A stretch of DNA of 48,775 nucleotides from UMGS172 sp045578845 (GTDB lineage: Bacteria; Bacillota; Clostridia; Oscillospirales; Acutalibacteraceae): NCBI GenBank assembly GCA_045578845.1, contig JAZNLA010000042.1, forward strand, positions 1-48,775. Reading direction: 5' to 3'. The position numbers were made by a program, and so were the translations under genes. Position 1 is the stretch's first letter; each line of letters starts with the position of its first letter. The notes beneath the pieces were generated by a model, which worked only from the letters and a program-made list of their open reading frames with translations, was not told the DNA's origin and made no database searches. Shown one piece after another: positions 24,287 to 31,366 of this stretch.

Positions 24287-25347
24287 AAATTATTCACTGT
24301 GCGGACATACATCTTGACTCTAAAATCGAGTCGTATTTGCCGTCAAACAAATCAAAACAACGAAAAAGCGAAATACTATTATCCTTTTGCGATATGGTTG
24401 ATTTTGCAAAAGAAAACGGGGTAACTGCCGTAATTATTGCGGGCGACCTTTTCGACAGCAACAGTATGGCACCCTCGACAAGGGATACCGTTCTCGGCAA
24501 AATTGCCGACGCTAAAGGCACCGACTTTTTATATCTTGCCGGCAACCATGATGCGGGAAAATCACTAAAATCCGCCGATGTACCCGAAAATTTAAAGTTT
24601 TTCACCGATAAATTCACTTCATACTCGTACGAAAATGTGACCATTTCAGGTGTCGAACTTAACAGTGACAATTGCCGCAGTATCTATAACACCTTGATTT
24701 TAGACACAAATAGATTTAATATTGTAACTTTGCACGGCGGTTTGGGGCAGTCTTCTGGCGAACAATCGGTCAACGAAACCCTGCTTCGCGACAAAGGTAT
24801 CGACTATTTAGCACTCGGCCACTACCACACCTATACTTCGGGCACACTTGACCTTAGAGGTACTTGGTGCTATTCGGGATGTCTTGCGGGCAGAGGTTTT
24901 GACGAATACGGCGACAAAGGTTTTGTAGTGCTCGATATTGACAAAAACTCTTTTACAAAGAACTTTGTAAAATGTTCGCACCGCGATATCATTATAAGAG
25001 AATGTGACATAGGCGGTCTTATAAACACCGCCGATATGTTGCGAAAAATCGATGATATGACCTCGGACATCGACAGTTCTGCAATGGTTAAAATAGTATT
25101 TACGGGTGCTTTGCCCGAAGGTGCGGCAAAAGACTTAGACCTATTTTCAGAACACCTAAAACACAAATTTTACTTCGCAAAAATTGCCGATGAAACCACG
25201 CTTGCCATAAACTATGAAGACTATCTGCATGATATTTCACTTAAAGGTGAATTTATAAGACTTGCCAAAGAAAATGCCGACGAAAGCCTTTTAGACCGCA
25301 TAATAGAATGCGGTTTGGCAGCACTATCGGGAAGGGAGGTTTTATAA
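24283..25347 (+). CDS. YhaO/SbcD-like DNA repair metallophosphoesterase
   Basis: This is a calcineurin-like phosphoesterase of 354 residues with all motifs: HCADIHLD at 5-12, IIAGDLFDS near 50, LAGNHDAG near 85, TLHGGL near 150 and LGHYHTY near 180. Paired with an SMC-like ATPase it is the nuclease half of an SbcCD/Mre11-Rad50-type complex, most like YhaO of B. subtilis. AAAAAGGA precedes the ATG. The stop overlaps the start of the ATPase gene (TAATG). A longer frame from 24181 lies inside nth and is rejected. Confidence 0.87.
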   Translation: MKIIHCADIHLDSKIESYLPSNKSKQRKSEILLSFCDMVDFAKENGVTAVIIAGDLFDSNSMAPSTRDTVLGKIADAKGTDFLYLAGNHDAGKSLKSADVPENLKFFTDKFTSYSYENVTISGVELNSDNCRSIYNTLILDTNRFNIVTLHGGLGQSSGEQSVNETLLRDKGIDYLALGHYHTYTSGTLDLRGTWCYSGCLAGRGFDEYGDKGFVVLDIDKNSFTKNFVKCSHRDIIIRECDIGGLINTADMLRKIDDMTSDIDSSAMVKIVFTGALPEGAAKDLDLFSEHLKHKFYFAKIADETTLAINYEDYLHDISLKGEFIRLAKENADESLLDRIIECGLAALSGREVL

Positions 25348-27617
25348 TGAAACTTTTATCCTGCCACATTGAAAATTTCGGCACGCTTAGTAACTTTGAC
25401 TTAAATTTTCAAGACGGGTTGACCGTAATTAAAGAGGATAACGGTTTCGGGAAAACCACTCTTGCCGCCTTTTTAAAGGCTGCCTTTTACGGACTGACAG
25501 CAACCGCAAAAAAAGGTATTAACGACAACGAACGCATAAAGTATACCCCTTGGCAGGGCGGTATTTACGGCGGAAGTGTTGATTTTTCGGCAAACGGCAA
25601 AAACTACCGCATTGAGCGTTACTTCGGCAGTAAAGCCAAAGGTGATACCTTTAAACTTTTCAATCTGTCGAACGGCAAAGAGTCTGCCGATTATTCGGAA
25701 AACATTGGTGCCGAACTTTTTCAAATTGATGCCGACAGTTTCGAACGAAGTTGTTTTATACCGCAAAACACTACCACTGCCGAAATGACCGTAAGCCTTA
25801 ACGCAAAACTTACGGGACTGATTGAAAACAGTGACGATTTGGGCAATTTTGACTCAGCAATGGCAATTTTGGAAAGAAAAAAAGGATATTTCCGCAAAAA
25901 GAACGGTGCTGGCAGAATTGCCGATTTGGAAAAAGAAATTTTAAAACTTAAATCGCAAATTGCCGACGCAAAAATCGAAGCCGACAGTTTAAAGGCGGTT
26001 GAGCAAAAGGTTTCAAAGCTCAAAAACGAACGAAAAGAGTTAACACGAAGTCTTGACAAGGTACGCAAAGACCTTAAAACAATTAGCGACGCCGAAACCT
26101 TTACTCTGCAAAATGAACGGCGAAAAGATTTGGAACTAAGGTTACAGTCGGCTAATGATACCATAGAAAAAATCAGAGCGAAATACAAAAACGGAGTGCC
26201 GAACGAAACAAATATTTCCTCAGCGTTCGGCTTGGCTGACTCACTTCACAGTTTAGAACACAAGATTGAAACTTTAAGCCAAGACACTGCCGAAAAACGA
26301 AGTTTTAATTCGGCGATAGAATTTTTCGGTGGCAATATACCTAAATTTTCAGAAATTGAAAATTGCAAAAACGCCCTTAAAACTGCTGAAAAATCTTTAG
26401 TTAGTGCCGAAACACTTAAAAGGCAGTTAAACCACGGCGGTGACACTAAAAAAAGCAACACCCCTCTTAAAATCAGTGTTGCCATAACAGGTATTTTAGC
26501 AATTATCGGTTCCGCACTTATGCTGAAAAGCCTTGTTTTAGGCGGAACATTTCTCGGTGTAGGATTAGTATTTACCGCCATTTTTACCGTTTTTCTATTG
26601 CGTAGCAGGTCGGCAAAGGACTTGCAAAAAAGCAGTATTTCAGCACAATGTGAAGAGTTTGAAACTATCGCTAAAAATGAAATTGCAAAGGCAAAGGCGT
26701 TCACATTAAAATATTCCGATGACAGTCCCGAAACGGTGATTGAAACAATTTCCGCAAATTACCGCGACTATGAAATGTTTAAAAACAGCGTAAATGCCAC
26801 AAGCGAAAATCTTAAAGACGCAAAAGAAAAACTTGACGCAACAAAGGAAACCTTGCAGGATTTCCTGCTCGATACTTTAGGTGAAATTCCTTTCGACATT
26901 CGCAGCAGTTTGCAAAACATGCATGACGACCAACGCGAATTTGCACGTTGCGGCGATTTAATTTCAACACTGAAATCACAACTTGATAACACCCCAATAC
27001 CTCTATCCAACATCTCTTTGACCGTCACCGACAGCAAGGAAACTCTTGAAGCAAAAGAAACCGACCTTGTGACGAAAATTGATACGTTTTCTTTTGAAAT
27101 TGCGTCGTTAGAGCAGAGAATAAATATGATGTTAGGTGTAGATGACCGTCTATACGACCTCGAGATTGATTTGCAAACAGCAATCCAAGAAAAGGCTGAC
27201 TGTGACCGCAATTTGCTTATTTTGGAAAGCACTATCTCTATGCTCACATTGGCACGCGAAAACCTTTCAGGAAAATATTTAGTCAATTTAAAAGAAAGTT
27301 TTATGCGGTACACCGAAGAAATCTCGTCGGGTATAGGTGAGTTCTTGGTTGACGGAAATCTGCAAATTATGCTCGACCGCGGCGGTTTAAAAGAAAAAGA
27401 CTACTTCAGCACAGGTTACAAAGATATGCTTGACATCTGTATGAGGTTGGCATTGATTGACGCCCTTTACGAAGGCGAAAAACCGCCGCTTATTTTAGAC
27501 GACCCGTTTGTTAATTTAGATGATGAAAGGTTGGAAAACTCACTGAAACTTTTAAACACCCTAAGCCGTCACGGACAGATAATTTATTTGACCTGTCACA
27601 AAAGCAGGGTGCCTTAA
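25347..27617 (+). CDS. YhaN-like SMC/Rad50-type ATPase with membrane insertion
   Basis: This 756-residue partner of the upstream nuclease has Walker A DNGFGKTT at residues 31-38 and Walker B LILDDPFVNLDDER near 714. Two coiled-coil arms lie at about 180-270 and 440-640, with a signature-like YFSTGYKDMLDICMRLAL between the second arm and Walker B. In the middle, residues about 376-420 form two hydrophobic helices (VAITGILAIIGSALM and LGVGLVFTAIFTVFLL). These would anchor the hinge in the membrane, a feature I recall for YhaN. It is short against B. subtilis YhaN. GGGAGG lies before the ATG. Confidence 0.85.
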   Translation: MKLLSCHIENFGTLSNFDLNFQDGLTVIKEDNGFGKTTLAAFLKAAFYGLTATAKKGINDNERIKYTPWQGGIYGGSVDFSANGKNYRIERYFGSKAKGDTFKLFNLSNGKESADYSENIGAELFQIDADSFERSCFIPQNTTTAEMTVSLNAKLTGLIENSDDLGNFDSAMAILERKKGYFRKKNGAGRIADLEKEILKLKSQIADAKIEADSLKAVEQKVSKLKNERKELTRSLDKVRKDLKTISDAETFTLQNERRKDLELRLQSANDTIEKIRAKYKNGVPNETNISSAFGLADSLHSLEHKIETLSQDTAEKRSFNSAIEFFGGNIPKFSEIENCKNALKTAEKSLVSAETLKRQLNHGGDTKKSNTPLKISVAITGILAIIGSALMLKSLVLGGTFLGVGLVFTAIFTVFLLRSRSAKDLQKSSISAQCEEFETIAKNEIAKAKAFTLKYSDDSPETVIETISANYRDYEMFKNSVNATSENLKDAKEKLDATKETLQDFLLDTLGEIPFDIRSSLQNMHDDQREFARCGDLISTLKSQLDNTPIPLSNISLTVTDSKETLEAKETDLVTKIDTFSFEIASLEQRINMMLGVDDRLYDLEIDLQTAIQEKADCDRNLLILESTISMLTLARENLSGKYLVNLKESFMRYTEEISSGIGEFLVDGNLQIMLDRGGLKEKDYFSTGYKDMLDICMRLALIDALYEGEKPPLILDDPFVNLDDERLENSLKLLNTLSRHGQIIYLTCHKSRVP

Positions 27618-27626
27618 AACAATAAA

Positions 27627-27658
27627 AAACGCCCCAAGAAAATTCTTGGGGCGTTTTT
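27627..27658. terminator. Bidirectional terminator, yhaN-like / ferredoxin
   Basis: ACGCCCCAAGAA pairs with TTCTTGGGGCGT, with A6 before and T5 after, so it serves the rightward run and the leftward ferredoxin gene. Confidence 0.9.
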
Positions 27659-27672
27659 ATGTTCTTTTATAC

Positions 27673-27843
27673 TTATTCAGCAGCAATAGCCTCAACAGGG
27701 CAAGCGTCAGCACAAGCACCACAGTCTACGCACTTTTCGGGGTCGATAACAAACATGGTGTCACCTTCCGAAATAGCCTCACAAGGACAGTTGCCTGCAC
27801 AAGCACCGCATTGGATGCACTTGTCAGAAATTTTGTATGCCAT
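27673..27843 (-). CDS. 2[4Fe-4S] ferredoxin
   Basis: This is a 56-residue clostridial-type ferredoxin with two CxxCxxCxxxCP sites: CIQCGACAGNCP at residues 9-20 and CVDCGACADACP at 39-50. It is a low-potential electron carrier for reactions such as pyruvate:ferredoxin oxidoreductase and hydrogenase. GGAGGTG is ideally placed before the ATG, and a clear promoter lies upstream. It is monocistronic. The two halves are similar to each other, as expected from the ancient internal duplication. Confidence 0.96.
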   Translation of the reverse strand: MAYKISDKCIQCGACAGNCPCEAISEGDTMFVIDPEKCVDCGACADACPVEAIAAE

Positions 27844-27877
27844 TTTACACACCTCCGTAAACTTTATTTACATATTT

Positions 27878-27906
27878 ACTTTATCACATTTCTTTTTGAA
27901 ATGCAA
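27878..27906 (-). promoter_or_regulatory. Predicted sigma-A promoter, ferredoxin
   Basis: On the minus strand TTGCAT, a 17-base spacer and TAAAGT lie 35 bases upstream of the ferredoxin start. Confidence 0.65.
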
Positions 27907-27928
27907 GAGTAATTATAATAATCTTACG

Positions 27929-28666
27929 TTACGACTCGTCAGCAGGGGCATCCCAGTTATGCCACACATTTTGAACATCATCGTTTTCGTCAAGCATGGA
28001 AATCAATTTTTCCATTTTTGCTACCAATTCTTCGTCTTCAATAGCGGTAAGGGTTGACGGTACATATGCCGGCTCTGCCGACAAAAACTTATAACCTTTT
28101 TCGCTCAATGCATCACTGACTGCCCCTACCGAGTTGACATCGGTAGAAATCTCGAAAATTTCACCGTCAAAAGTAAAATCTTCGGCACCTGCTTCCAAAG
28201 CGTCTTCCATAACCTTATCTTCATCTAAACCTTCACCGTCGATAACAATAAGACCTTTGTGCTCGAACATAAAGGTAACCGAGCCTGATTGACCTAAATT
28301 ACCGCCGCATTTATCGAAATAATGACGCATTTCGCCAGCGGTACGGTTTCTGTTATCGGTTAAAGTTTCAACGATAACGGCAACACCCGAAGGACCGTAA
28401 CCCTCATACATAAGGCTCTCGTACTCGGCACCGCCCTGCTCGCCTGCCGCCTTTTTAATAATACGCTCAATATTATCGTTAGGAACGTTATTTGCCTTGG
28501 CTTTGGAAATAACATCACGCAGTTTAGCATTGACATTAGGGTCAGGACCGCCTGCACGAACTACCATGGCAAGTTCTCTGCCTATTCTTGTAAAGACCTT
28601 TGCTCTCGCTTGGTCGGTCTTTTCTTTCTTTCTTTTAATTGTACTCCATTTGGAATGTCCGGACAT
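27929..28666 (-). CDS. yebC: YebC/PmpR family regulator or translation factor
   Basis: The 245-residue protein starts MSGHSKWSTIKRKKEKTDQA, the family hallmark, and continues with NVPNDNIERIIKKAAGE and YEGYGPSGVAVIVETLTDN. The family was described as DNA-binding regulators; more recent work ties it to translation through stalling motifs, so the role is best left broad. GGAGGG is placed before the ATG and the gene has its own promoter. It lies close to ruvX but is probably transcribed separately. Confidence 0.93.
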   Translation of the reverse strand: MSGHSKWSTIKRKKEKTDQARAKVFTRIGRELAMVVRAGGPDPNVNAKLRDVISKAKANNVPNDNIERIIKKAAGEQGGAEYESLMYEGYGPSGVAVIVETLTDNRNRTAGEMRHYFDKCGGNLGQSGSVTFMFEHKGLIVIDGEGLDEDKVMEDALEAGAEDFTFDGEIFEISTDVNSVGAVSDALSEKGYKFLSAEPAYVPSTLTAIEDEELVAKMEKLISMLDENDDVQNVWHNWDAPADES

Positions 28667-28697
28667 AAAGTTCCCTCCAACTTTAAAAATCTTACAT

Positions 28698-28726
28698 ATT
28701 TTATCACAACACCGAGAAGTTTACAA
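28698..28726 (-). promoter_or_regulatory. Predicted sigma-A promoter, yebC
   Basis: On the minus strand TTGTAA, a 17-base spacer and TAAAAT lie between the ruvX stop and the yebC start. Confidence 0.65.
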
Positions 28727-28733
28727 GTGCATT

Positions 28734-29153
28734 TTATATTTTTACTTTTCTACGTCTTAAAAAATCCTCTAAAATTATAGTTGCGGCAACCGCATCAACT
28801 ATTTCTTTACGCCTTTTGCCCCTTGTATCGGTGTAATTAAGAGCAGTATGAGCACTGACCGTTGTGCAACGCTCGTCCCAAAGTTCTACCGGCAAACCCG
28901 TAGCGGCCTTTAATTTCTCGGCCGCCTCGGCACACTCTTTTGCCTTAAAACCCAAACTTCCGTCCATATTTTTAGGATAACCCACCACAATCATTTCTGC
29001 ACCGAGTTCCTTAGCCTTGGCGGTTAATTTTTCTATGAGGCGGTCGCGGTTGTACTCGGTAATAACACCTTTGGGAAAAGCAAAGTTTTCCGACTCGTCA
29101 CTTAGTGCCACGCCCGTTCTTGCCGTACCTACATCAACCGACATTATATACAT
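28734..29153 (-). CDS. ruvX: RuvX/YqgF RNase H-fold nuclease
   Basis: This 139-residue RNase H-like nuclease is implicated in maturation of the 16S rRNA 5' end and formerly called a putative Holliday junction resolvase. Motifs are SVDVGTARTGVALSDE at the N-terminus, VVGYPKNMDGSLG, LWDERCTTVSA and VDAVAATIILEDFLRRR. The frame opens with a TTG at 29168, but the ATG at 29153 with GGAGG seven bases upstream is better. That ATG overlaps the stop of the preceding gene as TAATG. Confidence 0.93.
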   Translation of the reverse strand: MYIMSVDVGTARTGVALSDESENFAFPKGVITEYNRDRLIEKLTAKAKELGAEMIVVGYPKNMDGSLGFKAKECAEAAEKLKAATGLPVELWDERCTTVSAHTALNYTDTRGKRRKEIVDAVAATIILEDFLRRRKVKI

Positions 29154-29536
29154 TAAAATATCCTCCAATAATACTTTCTGTTACATTCGGGAAAATCATT
29201 CATAACACCGTGTTCGGGGTCATAGAACATACCCTTAAAATACAATGACCAATGCCAACACCTCGGTGTTTCAAGACTTAAAAAACAAATTTCGGGCAAT
29301 TCCGATTTGCTTTCAACCTGCACCCTGTCACCGCTGTATTTTACCCCGTAAAGGTCTAAACAACAAAACATATCTTTAAGTTTTGTTTCTCTTTCTGTAC
29401 CGACCGTTTCGATAATCTCATCAACCGTTTTGCCGAGTAGCATTGCAAGAACTGCCTGTCCGCACTGCAGACTGTCGGGCTCTTTAATATATGTAACACT
29501 GTCCACTAACGGCACAAAATCACCCTTTTCTGACAT
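29153..29536 (-). CDS. Small papain-like (C39-like) cysteine peptidase homologue
   Basis: The protein has 127 residues and no signal peptide. SLQCGQAVLAMLLGKTVDEI with Cys25 resembles the active-site start of C39 peptidases. ETPRCWHWSLYFKGMFYDPE contains a histidine where the catalytic His is expected, followed by an acidic Asp. This points to a minimal peptidase-like domain whose activity and substrate are unknown. It is wedged between tadA (17-base overlap) and ruvX (1-base overlap), so co-translation is likely. An alternative TTG start lies two codons upstream. No clear ribosome site is seen. Confidence 0.6.
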   Translation of the reverse strand: MSEKGDFVPLVDSVTYIKEPDSLQCGQAVLAMLLGKTVDEIIETVGTERETKLKDMFCCLDLYGVKYSGDRVQVESKSELPEICFLSLETPRCWHWSLYFKGMFYDPEHGVMNDFPECNRKYYWRIF

Positions 29537-29966
29537 TATCAAAAAAATCGGTCAAAACCTTTGCACATTCACGTTCTTTTATACCGGCAAAAAGTTCAAT
29601 ATCCACACCAAAAGGCATTGCAAACATATTGGTTACCGAGTCGCACGCACCCATTTTGCGGTCAAACGCACCGAAAACCACCTTTTTAATTCTTGCGTTT
29701 ATAATCGCCCCTGCACACATGGGACAAGGCTCTAAAGTGACATAAAGTTCGCAGTCATTCAGCCTCCATGTGCCTAAAGCCTCGCAAGCATTATTTATAG
29801 CCTCTATTTCGGCGTGTCCCAAAACATTTTTAGCCGTTTCACGGCGGTTATATCCCTTGGCAATAATCTCACCGTTTTTAACTATTACGGCACCCACCGG
29901 CACTTCACCTTTGGCACCCGCTTTTTTTGCAAGCAATATAGCCTGCTCCATATACTTATCCAGCAT
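29520..29966 (-). CDS. tadA: tRNA-specific adenosine deaminase
   Basis: TadA converts adenosine 34 to inosine in tRNA-Arg(ACG). The zinc deaminase motifs are HAEIEAI (His51 and catalytic Glu53) and PCPMCAG (Cys81 and Cys84). Length is 148 residues. The start overlaps the 3' end of the CPBP protease gene by 11 bases, and its end overlaps the next gene, so this belongs to a four-gene leftward chain. The ribosome site is weak, consistent with coupling. Confidence 0.94.
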   Translation of the reverse strand: MLDKYMEQAILLAKKAGAKGEVPVGAVIVKNGEIIAKGYNRRETAKNVLGHAEIEAINNACEALGTWRLNDCELYVTLEPCPMCAGAIINARIKKVVFGAFDRKMGACDSVTNMFAMPFGVDIELFAGIKERECAKVLTDFFDNVRKG

Positions 29967-31098
29967 ACTGTGTCAACTGTTCAAAGAACTTGGTCAAATA
30001 CGGCGTAAGTTGAATTATTACAACCTCTATTGCACATATAACTATAAAAACTATAACAGCAGGCGAGCCGAATAGCCATTTAACCTTTTCTTTTGACCTG
30101 TAAGCATTATTTTTAGGCAGTTTGAATGCCGATTTATCGGTTGCCAAAAGCAGTATCAATCCGCAAATGCCGATGAGCAACAAAAGTGCCAAATAGAGAT
30201 AGGTTACTACCGCACCTGCAACAGGACTCATATCCGCCACTACAAAAGACAGTACTACTGACATTGTATTATTTATAAAGTGAATGATAACCGCGGGCAA
30301 CAGCGATTTTGTATAAACGGTAACATATGCCAAAATGAAGCCCAAACCAAAGGCGAACGGTATCTGTACCAAGTTACCGTGAATAATAGAGAAAAACAAG
30401 GTTGAAACAAATATTGCTGCACCGTCGCTTATATATTTTCTGAGTGTGCCTAAAATAACACCTCTAAATGCAAATTCTTCGACAACTGCAGGTATAACGG
30501 CGACCGTTATGACCGAAATTATAAGTGAGAAAAGTCCACTGCCGTATTCCATATCGTTTTGTATCGTTTGCTGACCGAAAACAGAATAATAAATACTGCC
30601 GAAAATTGACGAGGCAATATTACTGAGTGAAGCAACACCCAGTCCCAGCATGACAACCGCAAGGGTTTTAACCGCCGACGGCAATGCTATGGGCACAACA
30701 TCACGAATTTTTATTTTAGTTATAAACTCCGTAAGAAAAGCCGGTAAAACCATACCTATAATCGATATAAGCGAATTTAAAACCAGCATAAAATTAACAT
30801 CAGCCAAATAATTTACATTAGTAATTGCCGTAGCAACTCCTGCAAAAATGCCCACAACAAATGATACAACAACCGAAATTACGAAAAATAAAATCAGTTG
30901 CAGACCGATACCGTTACCCACTTTGCGAAGCGTTCTTTTAAAATATTCGGTTTCATCACAGTTGCTATAAGCGTTCCAATTAGGCATTATGCCGTAATTT
31001 ACAGGCGGTTGAGGTGTTGCCCTATAATAGGGATTTTCATAATATGGATTTTGCGGATTATTTCCGTTGTTTTCCGTAAAATTGCCGTTTTCACCCAT
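29956..31098 (-). CDS. CPBP family intramembrane glutamic protease
   Basis: This polytopic membrane protein of 380 residues has about eight helices. The CPBP (Abi/CAAX-protease-like) motifs are EEFAFRGVILGTLR near residue 210 and FFSIIHGNLVQIPFAFGLG near 240, plus INN near 280. The N-terminus is a proline/asparagine/tyrosine-rich cytoplasmic tail of about 40 residues. GAAAGGAGC is well placed. It is the first gene of the tadA-ruvX chain. Substrate unknown. Confidence 0.88.
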   Translation of the reverse strand: MGENGNFTENNGNNPQNPYYENPYYRATPQPPVNYGIMPNWNAYSNCDETEYFKRTLRKVGNGIGLQLILFFVISVVVSFVVGIFAGVATAITNVNYLADVNFMLVLNSLISIIGMVLPAFLTEFITKIKIRDVVPIALPSAVKTLAVVMLGLGVASLSNIASSIFGSIYYSVFGQQTIQNDMEYGSGLFSLIISVITVAVIPAVVEEFAFRGVILGTLRKYISDGAAIFVSTLFFSIIHGNLVQIPFAFGLGFILAYVTVYTKSLLPAVIIHFINNTMSVVLSFVVADMSPVAGAVVTYLYLALLLLIGICGLILLLATDKSAFKLPKNNAYRSKEKVKWLFGSPAVIVFIVICAIEVVIIQLTPYLTKFFEQLTQYAG

Positions 31099-31166
31099 TT
31101 TTTAATGCTCCTTTCGGTACTTTTCGGAATTTATAAAGACATTACATCTTTAAATTTAACTTGTTT

Positions 31167-31183
31167 TTGTACAATATGTACAA
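31167..31183. promoter_or_regulatory. 17-bp palindrome upstream of the CPBP gene (candidate operator)
   Basis: TTGTACA-ATA-TGTACAA is a perfect 7+3+7 dyad, about 70 bases upstream of the CPBP start and in the region shared with the divergent glgP gene. It could bind a dimeric regulator. Confidence 0.4.
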
Positions 31184-31265
31184 CTTTGTCCCCTTTTGCT
31201 CATGCAAAATAAAAAGTTTTATCAAAATTGCATAAAAAATAAAGGTTAAAATTTTGTAATACCTA

Positions 31266-31294
31266 TTGCATTATCAGACATTTTATATTATTAT
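31266..31294 (+). promoter_or_regulatory. Predicted sigma-A promoter, glgP
   Basis: TTGCAT, a 17-base spacer and TATTAT lie about 70 bases upstream of glgP; the sequence around it is very AT-rich, so other -10 choices exist. Confidence 0.45.
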
Positions 31295-31366
31295 AATAAT
31301 ATAATTCCAAATAATAATCAATGTATATTTCGTAAATTTTTATTTTTATAGAAAAGAGGGTTTTTG

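Noticed and set aside
27646..28057. Plus-strand frames over the ferredoxin
   Set aside because: The minus strand carries two perfect cluster motifs and an ideal ribosome site, so the plus-strand frames are antisense artefacts.
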